64,000 nucleotides of DNA from Paenibacillus_L residui (GTDB taxonomy: Bacteria; Bacillota; Bacilli; Paenibacillales; NBRC-103111), in NCBI RefSeq assembly GCF_042677205.1, contig NZ_JBHTIU010000039.1:124001-188000 (forward strand). Reading direction: 5' to 3'. Position 1 is the stretch's first letter. Every line of letters begins with the position of its first letter. The translations under genes and the position numbers were made by a program. Positions 1 to 8,065 of this stretch are shown one piece after another. Below the pieces are notes generated by a model that was not told the DNA's origin, ran no database searches, and worked only from the letters and a program-made list of their open reading frames with translations.

Positions 1-674
1 TTTCCCTCGTTTCGGTCATCTGGTTGATCAAGGAACCGGCGAGGGAGAAGGAACCGTTAAAATTCAAAGCCTATGCGCAGAAAATAGGCGGCATTATGAA
101 AGAAAAGGCCAGTTGGCTGGTCACCGCCTTCTTCGCGGGCTCCCTGGCGCTTTTTATCCTGTTCGGAGTTCTGTTTTATTTATCTAACATACTGGAAGAA
201 CCCCCCTATTCCATCGACGGGGTGGTGAAAGGTCTCGTGCTGGCCATTCCGCTGTTAGGCATGGTGATTACCTCGTATACGACCGGGAGTGTTATTAAGA
301 AGAACGGCATATTGATGAGATGGCTGATGAATATCGGACTCGTCTTAATGACGGTTTCATTGGCGCTCACGATATTTCTGTTTAACAATATCTACATTTT
401 CATCGGATTGCTTACATTAAGCAGCATCGGCACAGGCCTGCTTCTTCCCTGTCTGAATACAATGATAACTGGCGCCGTATCCAAGTCGGAACGCGGAATG
501 ATCACATCCATGTACAATAGCCTGCGCTTTCTAGGCGTTGCCTTCGGTCCCCCCCTGTTTGGATGGATGATGGAGAAATCCCATTCCATTGTATTTATTA
601 CGGTGTCCGCCTTATCATTAGTGGCGCTGGGGCTCGTTTTCTTCCTGATCAAGCCCGACGCCAAGGTGAGCTAA
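1..674 (+). CDS. MFS transporter, C-terminal part (cut by window edge)
   Basis: Membrane transporter of the major facilitator superfamily. The reading frame is open from position 3 to the stop at 672-674 and enters from outside the window, so the first half is missing. A TTG at 24 lies inside a membrane segment and is not a convincing start. The visible 216-plus residues hold a basic cytoplasmic loop (rich in K, E and R, residues 3-25 from that TTG), then about six hydrophobic helices, which is the size of the C-terminal half of a 12-helix MFS protein. A loop with a PP-FGWMMEK pattern sits between the last helices. The substrate cannot be read from this half; drug/H+ antiport is a common role for such proteins but is only a guess. 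A MerR-type regulator follows on the same strand. Confidence 0.8.
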   Translation, partial: SLVSVIWLIKEPAREKEPLKFKAYAQKIGGIMKEKASWLVTAFFAGSLALFILFGVLFYLSNILEEPPYSIDGVVKGLVLAIPLLGMVITSYTTGSVIKKNGILMRWLMNIGLVLMTVSLALTIFLFNNIYIFIGLLTLSSIGTGLLLPCLNTMITGAVSKSERGMITSMYNSLRFLGVAFGPPLFGWMMEKSHSIVFITVSALSLVALGLVFFLIKPDAKVS

Positions 675-759
675 CCGCCGTAGTCCCACCAGGATAAATA
701 ATACGGAAAACGGCGGGTATACCCCCAAATAATTCACACTTTATTCAAAAGCATAACGT

Positions 760-789
760 TTGACTGTATGGTTCATATTCATGTATCAT
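760..789 (+). promoter_or_regulatory. Promoter ahead of the MerR gene
   Basis: TTGACT (760-765) and TATCAT (784-789) are separated by 18 bp. A purine-rich AAGGGGG ribosome binding site follows at about 810-816 and an ATG at 826. The layout is that of a complete gene start, which makes the broken frame after the ATG stand out. Confidence 0.5.
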
Positions 790-866
790 GAAGCATAGAA
801 GATATTAGAAAAGGGGGAAAACCGGATGGGGATAACAAGCTATTTCGCATAGGAGAAATCGCTAGA

Positions 867-1265
867 ATGGCGAATGTCAGCCAAAGAACAATTGATTATT
901 ATACCAAGCTTGGGCTCATCTCTCCGGAGAAGCGGTCGAACAGCAATTATCGTTATTACAGCTATGAAACCTTAAACCGTTTGAAACGTATTGAAAGTAT
1001 GAAGAGAGAGAAATTCACCTTGGAAGAGATCAAGAGCAGTCTTGATTTGATCAATAAGGTCAGCAATGACGAGCAAGTGAATGACAGGCTGGCCGCTCTG
1101 CAGCTGCAGATGCAGCAATTGGAGAAGGAAGTCAAGGAGCTCAGTCCTCTGATTGACCAGCTCAAGCCGAACCAGGCCAAGAATTTGTACAAACTTCTGA
1201 CTCCGCAGAGCGCCGCCGTCATCGAAGCTCTCCTGCTCTTACTCGGCAAAGGCCCTCTTCTATAA
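867..1265 (+). CDS. MerR-family transcriptional regulator, 5' end apparently frameshifted
   Basis: DNA-binding regulator with the MerR winged-helix signature (RTIDYYTKLGL, then NYRYYSYETLNRLKRIE) and a C-terminal coiled coil of about 45 residues. No effector-binding cysteine cluster is visible. Translation from ATG 867 gives 132 residues but lacks the start of the first helix. The same frame is open upstream to 792 and codes for KLFRIGEIAR just before that Met, as expected for the family, yet it has no ATG, GTG or TTG there. The ATG at 826, well placed behind a ribosome binding site, is out of frame by one base and runs into a stop at 850. One extra G in the GGGG run at 828-831 would give a normal N-terminus. 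Either the gene is inactivated or the read has a one-base error. It may control the MFS gene before it. Confidence 0.75.
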   Translation: MANVSQRTIDYYTKLGLISPEKRSNSNYRYYSYETLNRLKRIESMKREKFTLEEIKSSLDLINKVSNDEQVNDRLAALQLQMQQLEKEVKELSPLIDQLKPNQAKNLYKLLTPQSAAVIEALLLLLGKGPLL

Positions 1266-1382
1266 CGGCTGTTCCAGACATACTGAAGCCTTAGTATGAG
1301 CTGCCAGGCCAAGCTTTTTCGAACGTTATGAACTTATCGGTTCATCTTTTTTCGTTATATCCTATAAACAGGGGGATTGTGT

Positions 1383-2072
1383 ATGTTCTTCTTCTACTAC
1401 CCATGGGACCTTTTGATTTTGGCTGCCTTCGGTCTGTCCATCTGGGCTTCCTTCCGGGTTAAGGGCACCTTCAGGAAGTGGTCCGAAGTACCGACAACGT
1501 ATGGCCTGACCGGTTATGAGGCTGCCCGGAGAATGCTGGATGCCAACGGGCTGCATGATGTGCCGATCGAACCCGTTCGTGGAGCATTAACCGACCATTA
1601 CGATCCGATTAATCGTGTGGTTCGCCTTTCCGAACCGGTTTATTACGAAAATTCCATATCCGCCGTTTCGGTCGCATGCCACGAGGTTGGTCATGCTATC
1701 CAGCATAAAGAAGCATACCCGATGCTGGTAGCGCGCCACCGGATGTTCCCGGCCGTCAACTTTAGCTCCGGGATTGCACCGCTGTTGATCATTGCCGGAA
1801 TAATCTTTCAACAATTTAATTTCCTGCTGCTTGTCGGGATTATTTTCTTCTCGGCAGCTGTCCTGTTCCAGCTTGTTACTCTGCCGGTTGAATTCAACGC
1901 CAGCAGCCGGGCACGCAGCTTGATGGTGGCCGAAGGGTTCATCACGAACGAGGAAGAAACGGGAGTCGCCAAGGTACTGAATGCCGCTGCGCTGACCTAC
2001 GTCGCCGCCGCATTGATCTCCGTCCTCGAGCTGCTTAAATACATCGCCATTTTTAACAGCCGCAATGAATAA
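1383..2072 (+). CDS. YugP-type membrane zinc metallopeptidase
   Basis: Membrane-bound neutral zinc protease of the YugP family (peptidase_M48-like, 229 residues, the usual length). The start is ATG 1383, 7 bases after GGGGG; a TTG two codons upstream is less well spaced. An N-terminal helix (about residues 3-23) is followed by a soluble part carrying the zinc motif HEVGH at residues 100-104 (two His ligands and the catalytic Glu), then two hydrophobic segments (about 125-175) and a last helix. The family is a widespread housekeeping protein of Bacilli whose substrates are not well known. It stands alone between the MerR gene and a strong terminator. Confidence 0.88.
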   Translation: MFFFYYPWDLLILAAFGLSIWASFRVKGTFRKWSEVPTTYGLTGYEAARRMLDANGLHDVPIEPVRGALTDHYDPINRVVRLSEPVYYENSISAVSVACHEVGHAIQHKEAYPMLVARHRMFPAVNFSSGIAPLLIIAGIIFQQFNFLLLVGIIFFSAAVLFQLVTLPVEFNASSRARSLMVAEGFITNEEETGVAKVLNAAALTYVAAALISVLELLKYIAIFNSRNE

Positions 2073-2110
2073 CCGCCTTAACCGGCATAGCGGTTAAAAG
2101 ATTCTATAAT

Positions 2111-2158
2111 AAAGAGCGAGGCTAGTGGTTGTCCACTAACTCTCGCTCTTTCTTTTTT
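2111..2158 (+). terminator. Rho-independent terminator, works on both strands
   Basis: AAAGAGCGAG (2111-2120) pairs with CTCGCTCTTT (2142-2151); an inner stem CTAGTGG/CCACTA extends it, and TCTTTTTT follows. It separates the convergent protease gene and the sugar operon. Confidence 0.9.
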
Positions 2159-2174
2159 ATCATTTGAACATAGG

Positions 2175-3137
2175 TCATTTAGACTTTGTCTGGCGTTCAT
2201 ATCCGGCAAACGGATCCTTGATCGTCACCTTCTGTGCTTCCGCGTCACTGATGCCTGCATATAAATCCGCTGTGCCGTCCGAATGACGAATCAGCCCGCC
2301 GCTAAAAACAACATCGACCAGGTCGGGGCGCTTGGCAGGGCCCTCTACGAAGTTGGCACGCTCTGCGATAATTTCCATATCGGAATGTGTTTCGGTGTGC
2401 GGGTCAAACACGAATATCATCGGATAATAATGACGGTCCCCCCGTTCGTCAAACTGTGCAATATGGCCCAGTATGCCTAATAAACCGTTGGAGAGCAGGT
2501 GAACCTCGTTGCCTCCCCCCCATTCTTCATCAGAAAATTGCCCTTGCAGAAGAGGAGCCTGCAAAACCACTTCTTGAGACAGCTCATCGAGGGAATTGAT
2601 CTTCGTGAAGCCTATTTTGCCTCTCCCTCCTTTGTCTCCCTGTGGGCGGGTGAAGATACCGATCTTACCATCCTGCAGCTGCACTAAGCGCAAATCTTTC
2701 ATCTGGTCGGGACCGCTAAAGAACGGCTTCAAATCGGCCACTTTCTTCCCTCTGTAAAATACGGTCCGCCAGCTTAACTCCCCTTCACGCTGCGGATGTG
2801 GAAACGTCTCTACACCGCCGAAAATCAGCTCCCCGGAAATTTTTGTGAAGAACGGGTCCTGGAGCTCAAAGCCGGGAGCCCCCTCCCGCGGTACCCAGCG
2901 GCCATCGCGCATTACAAAAAAGTAAATTTCGGAAGCCTCGCTATTCCGCTCTTCCACCCTTCCCGCTATGACCATTTCTCCATCGTCCTCAAAAGGAGCG
3001 GATATATTGTAGACGTCCCGGTCGCCTACCCCGCCAAAAAGCAGCTTTTCAGCGTTATAGGGCTTGCTTTCCCCTTTTCTGAAGGCTTCAAGCAGAACAG
3101 AACACGATTTTAATCCGCTGTTTTTTAATTCACCCAT
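2175..3137 (-). CDS. DUF1861 family protein (five-bladed beta-propeller, carbohydrate-related)
   Basis: Conserved protein of the DUF1861 (MTP-1) family. Start taken as ATG 3137, 27 bases after the GH130 stop, with GGAG a few bases upstream; a TTG at 3158 would add seven residues. No signal peptide, so cytoplasmic. It carries repeated motifs typical of beta-propellers (FGGVGDRDVYN near the N-terminus, then PFF-SG-DQMKDLRLVQL, and GRGKIGF). It is the last gene of an operon with an ABC sugar importer and a GH130 enzyme, so a role in handling the same oligosaccharide is likely. The fold family is shared with GH43/GH130-like enzymes, but I cannot point to catalytic residues with confidence. Confidence 0.8.
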   Translation of the reverse strand: MGELKNSGLKSCSVLLEAFRKGESKPYNAEKLLFGGVGDRDVYNISAPFEDDGEMVIAGRVEERNSEASEIYFFVMRDGRWVPREGAPGFELQDPFFTKISGELIFGGVETFPHPQREGELSWRTVFYRGKKVADLKPFFSGPDQMKDLRLVQLQDGKIGIFTRPQGDKGGRGKIGFTKINSLDELSQEVVLQAPLLQGQFSDEEWGGGNEVHLLSNGLLGILGHIAQFDERGDRHYYPMIFVFDPHTETHSDMEIIAERANFVEGPAKRPDLVDVVFSGGLIRHSDGTADLYAGISDAEAQKVTIKDPFAGYERQTKSK

Positions 3138-3163
3138 TGTCTCCGATTTTCCTTTCAAGTCTA

Positions 3164-4264
3164 TTATTGATCGCTTTGATCCTTTAATCGGTTTATTAAC
3201 GGCTGCAGTTCAAAAGTTACACTGGCCATCGATTCGTCACAAACGCCATAGTACATCGTAACTCGATTATCACGCACCACAGCACCGCACGCAAATACGA
3301 CCTGGTTAAAGAAACCACTGATTTCATATGGTGCCTCGGGAAATAAAACAGGTTCTTTCAGACGGGCGATGACCCGGCCCGGCTGCCGAAGATCCAACAG
3401 AGCGGCCCCCATGCAATACCGGTTAGCCCGGTCGGCCCCGTGATAGAGGACAAGCCAGCCGTCATCGGTTTTGATAGGAACACAGCCTGCCCCGATGCGC
3501 TGATCGTCCCACAATCCGTCCCTTAATCCCATTAAAAACTGATGATCCCCCCAATGCTTCAGATCCGAAGAAGCGGCAAGCCACATTTCAGGCGCCCCGA
3601 TTCCTTCCGGAACCGGGCGGTGCAGCATGTAATAACGCCCTTCAATCCGCTCGGGAAAGATGACGGCGTCTTTGTTAGTCGGCGCCAAAATCAGCCCTTC
3701 CCGTTGGAATCGGACGAAGTCCCGGGTGGATAGCAGCCCGACGCCGACGCCCTTATCGGATACCGCGCTGTAAGTAATGTAATAATGGTTATCGAGGAAA
3801 GTAATGCGCGGATCCTCGATACCCCAGCACTCTGCCCGGCCTTCCGGCATTATACTAGGGCTTTCCTCTATCGTAAAACGCTCGCCGTCGCGGCTGCGGG
3901 CAACCCGCAGATGCGATATGGACGTCAAATACAGGGTGCGGCCGTCCCGGTCACGAACAACGCGAGGATCGCTAAAGTCGAGATTCGGATCGTTTCTGTC
4001 GAGCTTTACCGTCTTCATTCGTGTGCCCTTACCGCCATCGCAGACATCCGTGTCCAGCACGGGAACCAATAAGTGATTCGGATCCATCTGCCGGGGGGAT
4101 TCCGCTACACGCAGCAATAGAATGATTTCATCATTAATCTGCGCAACTCCTGCATTAAAGGCGCCAAGCACCTCCCATTCAGGAAACGAAGGCACAATAT
4201 CGCCCGGAGTAATCAAAGGATTGAGCCGACAGCGCTGCATTGTTGTTTGGCATGGTTCTACCAC
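3164..4264 (-). CDS. GH130 family beta-mannoside phosphorylase or mannosidase
   Basis: Cytoplasmic enzyme of glycoside hydrolase family 130 (366 residues), which splits beta-mannosides with phosphate or water. The start is GTG 4264: a perfect AAGGAGG lies 6-7 bases upstream, inside the coding frame that would begin at ATG 4282, so the longer version is unlikely. Family features visible are RLNPLITP near residue 10, FNAGVAQ about 25 residues later, GIEDPRIT in the middle, the KDAVIFPE stretch and YHGADR. These fit the five-bladed propeller of GH130. Whether it is a phosphorylase (for example on mannosyl-glucose or beta-1,2-mannobiose) or a hydrolase depends on phosphate-binding residues that I cannot assign here. 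It follows two sugar permease genes in one operon. Confidence 0.85.
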   Translation of the reverse strand: MVEPCQTTMQRCRLNPLITPGDIVPSFPEWEVLGAFNAGVAQINDEIILLLRVAESPRQMDPNHLLVPVLDTDVCDGGKGTRMKTVKLDRNDPNLDFSDPRVVRDRDGRTLYLTSISHLRVARSRDGERFTIEESPSIMPEGRAECWGIEDPRITFLDNHYYITYSAVSDKGVGVGLLSTRDFVRFQREGLILAPTNKDAVIFPERIEGRYYMLHRPVPEGIGAPEMWLAASSDLKHWGDHQFLMGLRDGLWDDQRIGAGCVPIKTDDGWLVLYHGADRANRYCMGAALLDLRQPGRVIARLKEPVLFPEAPYEISGFFNQVVFACGAVVRDNRVTMYYGVCDESMASVTFELQPLINRLKDQSDQ

Positions 4265-4303
4265 AAGTATCCTCCTTATCATCGGGTTTCTCTATCTATT
4301 GTG

Positions 4304-5182
4304 TTAATCTTTAATTCCGGTAAAAGTAATACCTTCTATGAAATAACGCTGAGCGGCAAAAAACAGCACAATAACCGGCAGGGCCACGAGCGTCGACATG
4401 GCCATCAAATAATTCCACTGAGGCGCTTCATTGACTCCGCCCATAAAGAAATACATTCCGACATTTAAAGTGTAGAGCTCCATATTGGTTAAATAGATCA
4501 GCGGACCGAGGAAGTCGTTCCAATACCCGCGAAAAGCAAAGATCGCCACAGCCAGTAATGCGGGAACGATCTGCGGCAGCATGACGTGATAAAACGTTTG
4601 GAACGTATTGGCTCCGTCTATCTCCGCCGCATCATCAAGCTCGCGCGGCAGCGTCAGAAAAAATTGCCGCAAGAGAAAGATATAGAACGGACCCCAAGCG
4701 GTCCAGGAGCGCAGTACGAGAGGATCGAACTGTCCGGTTAGCCCTAGCTTCTGCCAAATTAGAAACGTCGGAATGAGCGTCACGTGAAAAGGAAGCATCA
4801 TGGTGGCAAGCAGCACTAGAAAGATGAAGTCGCTCCCCGGAAAACGGAACCGGGCAAAGCCGTAAGCCACGATAGTGGCGCTCGCCATTTCCCCGATGAT
4901 TCCAAGCGTGACGATAAACAACGTATTCACTAAGTAACGGTTGAACGGCATGGCAGTCCACGCATCAATAAAATTGTGCCATTGCGGCGGATCGGGAAAC
5001 CACTGCGGCGGCCAAGCGAAAATATCTCCATCTGCCTGCAGCGCGGTGGACAGCATCCAGAAGAAAGGAACGAGAATGACCGCTGCCAATAAGGTAACGA
5101 CTGCATAAATGAGCGTCCGTTTTATTCGGTTTAGGCTTTTTCTGGACAAGGACCCGGTTACGGCATAAGCTCCATTCAACAC
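4304..5182 (-). CDS. Sugar ABC transporter permease, MalG type
   Basis: Inner-membrane permease of a carbohydrate ABC importer (CUT1), 292 residues with six predicted membrane helices. The ATPase-contact loop reads ELDDAAEIDGANTFQTF followed by LPQIVPAL, the EAA motif of this family. Start GTG 5182, with GGAGGT 8 bases upstream. It lies 11 bases after its MalF-type partner. As usual for CUT1 clusters there is no ATPase gene here; a shared MsmX-type ATPase encoded elsewhere would be expected. Confidence 0.93.
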   Translation of the reverse strand: MLNGAYAVTGSLSRKSLNRIKRTLIYAVVTLLAAVILVPFFWMLSTALQADGDIFAWPPQWFPDPPQWHNFIDAWTAMPFNRYLVNTLFIVTLGIIGEMASATIVAYGFARFRFPGSDFIFLVLLATMMLPFHVTLIPTFLIWQKLGLTGQFDPLVLRSWTAWGPFYIFLLRQFFLTLPRELDDAAEIDGANTFQTFYHVMLPQIVPALLAVAIFAFRGYWNDFLGPLIYLTNMELYTLNVGMYFFMGGVNEAPQWNYLMAMSTLVALPVIVLFFAAQRYFIEGITFTGIKD

Positions 5183-5193
5183 GACATCACCTC

Positions 5194-6183
5194 CTATTTC
5201 CGCATATCGGATTCATAGTGAACCCAGGCCGGGGTTGAGCGAAAGACCAGAAGCGTAAGCACGAGGATGATAATGAACAGCACCCAGGCGATTGCTGAAG
5301 CTTCGCCCATGTGCAGAGCAGCGAAGCCCCGCTCATACACAAGCTGGTTCATGAATTTGCCTGCGGCCGAGGTTGGCCGGACAAACATCGCAATCGTGAA
5401 AATCTGCAGCGCGCCAATCATCCCCATAACCACCTGAAGCAAAATGACAGGCGAAATTTGCGGAACGGTAATGTGCCGGAACTTCGCCAACGCGTTCGCT
5501 CCATCGATTTCCGCCGCCTCATACAAGGATCTCGGAACTCCCTGCAGACCGGCCAGGAAGACAACGGTATTCGTCCCGAAAATCCCCCACACGCTCATAA
5601 TGATGAAGGCGCCAAGAACGTAATTCGGGTCCCCGAACCAATTGGGTTTGTCCATCCCGAATAGCGCAAAGAACGGCGAAAGGGAGTAATTGATAATGCC
5701 CGATTCACTGTTAAACATCCATCTCCAGAGCAGCGCGACAGCCACTTCGGGCAGGACGGCCGGCAGGAAATAAATCGTTCGGAACGTACCGATCCCCTTG
5801 ATCTTGTTGTTCAACAGCATCGCTACCAGCAGCGCACCGACTACCCCGATCGGCAGCGATAAAGCGGCGTACAGCAAAGTAATCCGGATCGAAGGCCAGA
5901 ACTCGATATCCTTCGTGAACAAGTAAATATAATTATCCAGCCCTACCCAATTGGCCTTCCCAAATAAGCTGGAGTCGGTAAAGCTTAAATACAGGGAATT
6001 AAGCAAAGGATAGGCGGTAAAAATCAGAAATCCGACCATCCAAGGGGAAACGAGCGCTACGCCCATAGCCTGCCGCTTCCTCCAGCCCAGCTTCAGAAAG
6101 ATAAAATAGAGGGCGCCGGCAATAGCAAACAAGCACACTGGAACAAGCAGCCAGCGCATCAACGTTGCCGTGTAGTTTTCCAT
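5194..6183 (-). CDS. Sugar ABC transporter permease, MalF type
   Basis: First permease of the CUT1 importer, 329 residues. An extra N-terminal helix (about residues 10-30) precedes the six core helices, as in MalF-like proteins. The EAA loop reads SLYEAAEIDGANALAKF then VPQISPVI. Start ATG 6183, AAAGGAGG 7 bases upstream. It forms the channel with the next gene and receives substrate from the lipoprotein encoded just upstream. Confidence 0.93.
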   Translation of the reverse strand: MENYTATLMRWLLVPVCLFAIAGALYFIFLKLGWRKRQAMGVALVSPWMVGFLIFTAYPLLNSLYLSFTDSSLFGKANWVGLDNYIYLFTKDIEFWPSIRITLLYAALSLPIGVVGALLVAMLLNNKIKGIGTFRTIYFLPAVLPEVAVALLWRWMFNSESGIINYSLSPFFALFGMDKPNWFGDPNYVLGAFIIMSVWGIFGTNTVVFLAGLQGVPRSLYEAAEIDGANALAKFRHITVPQISPVILLQVVMGMIGALQIFTIAMFVRPTSAAGKFMNQLVYERGFAALHMGEASAIAWVLFIIILVLTLLVFRSTPAWVHYESDMRK

Positions 6184-6244
6184 AGCGCCGCCTCCTTTCG
6201 ATCGTCAAAGTCATGTGTTGGCCATTTGTTGTCTAGCAAGAATA

Positions 6245-6269
6245 GGAGGCAGAAACGATAACTGCCTCC
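6245..6269 (-). promoter_or_regulatory. Intercistronic stem-loop between binding-protein and permease genes
   Basis: GGAGGCAG (6245-6252) and CTGCCTCC (6262-6269) form an 8-bp stem with a 9-nt loop. No long T-run follows on the minus strand. Such hairpins commonly protect the binding-protein message or reduce read-through into the permease genes. Confidence 0.6.
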
Positions 6270-6294
6270 CACCCTTTCCATTTATGAACCTCGG

Positions 6295-7623
6295 CTATTT
6301 GTTTAACACGCCATCCAGCAGCTTCTTCACCTGCGGAATGAGCTCCTCCGGATCCGTGCCCGCATTGACTATCGGATCCATCAACTGATTCCAGAATATA
6401 TTGTCCCAATCCGGATAATTCGCAAAGTACCGATAAGGCCTTGCATGCTCCATCGATGCAATTATCGCCTTTAACGAGTGAGACTTCTTAGGATGCATTT
6501 CCTGCAGCTTCTTCAGATCGGCAAGCGAGGTTCGCGGCGGCATGATTTTCCAATGATGAATCGCATCGGTAAGATCGACCAAGGCTTCGAAAGCTGCATC
6601 CGGATTTTTCGTCTTGGCATTGATCCCCATGCCCAGAATATCGCCGAATGTCGCTTTAATTCCTCCCGGCCCCGCCGGCACCCGATAGGCCTGCACATGA
6701 TCTATCGTTGAATCCAGATCGTCGGCTGCACCTCCCATAAACATTGCTACCTGACCGCTTCTGAACATCTGATCGAAACCGCGGTCGCGAATAACCTGCT
6801 GGGAAGGAGTCAGCGGGCCGTTAATCAAATCAGCATAGAATCGGAAAGCTTCCAGCGACTCGGGAGAATCGATCGGAGATTCCCGGAAATCCTCCGTAAT
6901 TACCTCCCCGCCATTCTGCCAAATGAACATTTGGACCGGCGGCCAGCCATTGACCGTGAATCCCCATTGAGCTACCGCATTAGCGTTGAACGCAGGATCA
7001 TCCGCTGTTGCTCCGCTTGTATCCTTGGTCAATTTTTTGGCTGCATGGATAAAGTCATCCCAGTTCCAAGACTCGTCGGGATAGTCGATGCCCGCTTCAT
7101 CGAACAGAGCTTTGTTCACATACAGCATAATAGGCTGCTGCAGCCAAGGAAGCCCGTAGATCTTGTCCTTATATGTGAAAGGCTGCAGTGAAGCTTCATA
7201 ATAATCCTCTGTATTGGCCGCGGGATGATCCGACCCTTTAAGACGCTCCGTTATATCCAGCATCACATTCTGAGAAGAGAACTGTGCGGCCCGCTGCGCG
7301 CTTATCCAGAACAGATCGGGCCCGGATTGCCCAGTAAGCTGGGTCAGAAGACGGGTATCATATTCTGCAGGATTGGAATCTTGAATAATTTGATATGTAG
7401 ATGATTGATTGTTCAGCTTGTCGAGTATCTGCTGCAGTTCTTTAGCTTCATCCGCCCCCGCCCATGTAGCCAGCCGGATTGTAACCTTGCCGCTACCTTC
7501 TCCGGACGATTGGCCTCCGCCGCCGCTGTCTCCATTACCGCTGCCGCTTCCGGAAGAACATGCGGTTATCGCGAGAGTAAGAATAATTGCACAAACAGAC
7601 TTAAATAAGGAAAATGGTTTCAA
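6295..7623 (-). CDS. Sugar ABC transporter substrate-binding lipoprotein
   Basis: Extracellular solute-binding protein of family 1 (442 residues) for the permeases downstream. The start is TTG 7623, 8 bases after AGGGGG; the frame continues upstream but without membrane or binding-site character. The N-terminus is a lipoprotein signal (KPFSLFK, hydrophobic stretch, then ITAC with Cys22 as the lipidation site), followed by a Ser/Gly-rich linker to about residue 45. The mature part has the usual layout of CUT1 binding proteins (DLFWISAQRAAQF, YGLPWLQQPIMLYVNKALFDEAG, WNWDDFIHAAKKL). First gene of the operon, and so probably its most abundant product. Confidence 0.92.
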   Translation of the reverse strand: MKPFSLFKSVCAIILTLAITACSSGSGSGNGDSGGGGQSSGEGSGKVTIRLATWAGADEAKELQQILDKLNNQSSTYQIIQDSNPAEYDTRLLTQLTGQSGPDLFWISAQRAAQFSSQNVMLDITERLKGSDHPAANTEDYYEASLQPFTYKDKIYGLPWLQQPIMLYVNKALFDEAGIDYPDESWNWDDFIHAAKKLTKDTSGATADDPAFNANAVAQWGFTVNGWPPVQMFIWQNGGEVITEDFRESPIDSPESLEAFRFYADLINGPLTPSQQVIRDRGFDQMFRSGQVAMFMGGAADDLDSTIDHVQAYRVPAGPGGIKATFGDILGMGINAKTKNPDAAFEALVDLTDAIHHWKIMPPRTSLADLKKLQEMHPKKSHSLKAIIASMEHARPYRYFANYPDWDNIFWNQLMDPIVNAGTDPEELIPQVKKLLDGVLNK

Positions 7624-7843
7624 TTGACTCGCCCCCTGTAAAATCAATTTACCTAACAGCCATTCAAAAACATCATCCCAAACAGCCACCCGGCTGCCTT
7701 GTTGAACCTTATAAGACCAACGACGGCTTATTCAAGGCTCCTTCCAATGTTCTACGTGACTATTGTTATCTGTCCGCCATCTCCACCTTCTTTAAAGATA
7801 GTCGACTTCCCACTGCTAAGTGGCAAAGAATCGAAACTCAACA

Positions 7844-7853
7844 TTACACGTAA
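7844..7853. promoter_or_regulatory. Possible extra operator half-sites TTAC-N2-GTAA
   Basis: TTACACGTAA resembles the GTAAC/GTTAC half-sites of the two stronger palindromes nearby and lies within the leader of the binding-protein operon. Confidence 0.3.
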
Positions 7854-7866
7854 AATAGTAATCCAG

Positions 7867-7894
7867 TTTGTAATGTTGATTTGTCCATTACAAA
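7867..7894. promoter_or_regulatory. Operator-like palindrome in the sugar operon leader
   Basis: TTTGTAATG (7867-7875) and CATTACAAA (7886-7894) form a 9-bp inverted repeat with 10 bp between. It begins about where transcription of the sugar operon should start, and its half-sites resemble the operator of the LacI gene. A repressor bound here would block the promoter. Confidence 0.6.
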
Positions 7895-7897
7895 ATC

Positions 7898-7926
7898 ATT
7901 ATCACCTTAACTGGCAACGCTGTCAA
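7898..7926 (-). promoter_or_regulatory. Promoter of the binding-protein/permease/GH130 operon
   Basis: On the minus strand TTGACA (7926-7921) and GATAAT (7903-7898) are spaced by exactly 17 bp. The start point would fall near 7890, leaving a leader of about 265 nt before TTG 7623. Confidence 0.75.
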
Positions 7927-7978
7927 TTAATATTTTGTAAATTTGTCCGTACTTTTTTCTGCAAAAAAGCGTTTTCGA

Positions 7979-8007
7979 TTTACAATACAGCGATTCTCCT
8001 GTATAGT
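7979..8007 (+). promoter_or_regulatory. Promoter of the lacI-type regulator gene
   Basis: TTTACA (7979-7984) and TATAGT (8002-8007) with a 17-bp spacer. The start point would lie inside the palindrome at 8013-8026. Confidence 0.7.
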
Positions 8008-8012
8008 GTATT

Positions 8013-8026
8013 TTGTAACGTTACAA
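8013..8026. promoter_or_regulatory. LacI-family operator
   Basis: TTGTAACGTTACAA is a perfect 14-bp palindrome with the central CG typical of LacI-family operators. It covers the presumed transcription start of the regulator gene, which points to autoregulation. Confidence 0.75.
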
Positions 8027-8065
8027 GCAAATGAAGGGTTAGGTTGCAGAGAGAGGTTTTTAATT

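Noticed and set aside
4262..4282. ATG 4282 as the start of the GH130 gene
   Set aside because: The AAGGAGG ribosome binding site lies inside that extension and is correctly spaced for GTG 4264.
7965..7980. cre site near the lacI promoter at 7.97 kb
   Set aside because: Only the AAGCGTTTTC core fits; three consensus positions fail.
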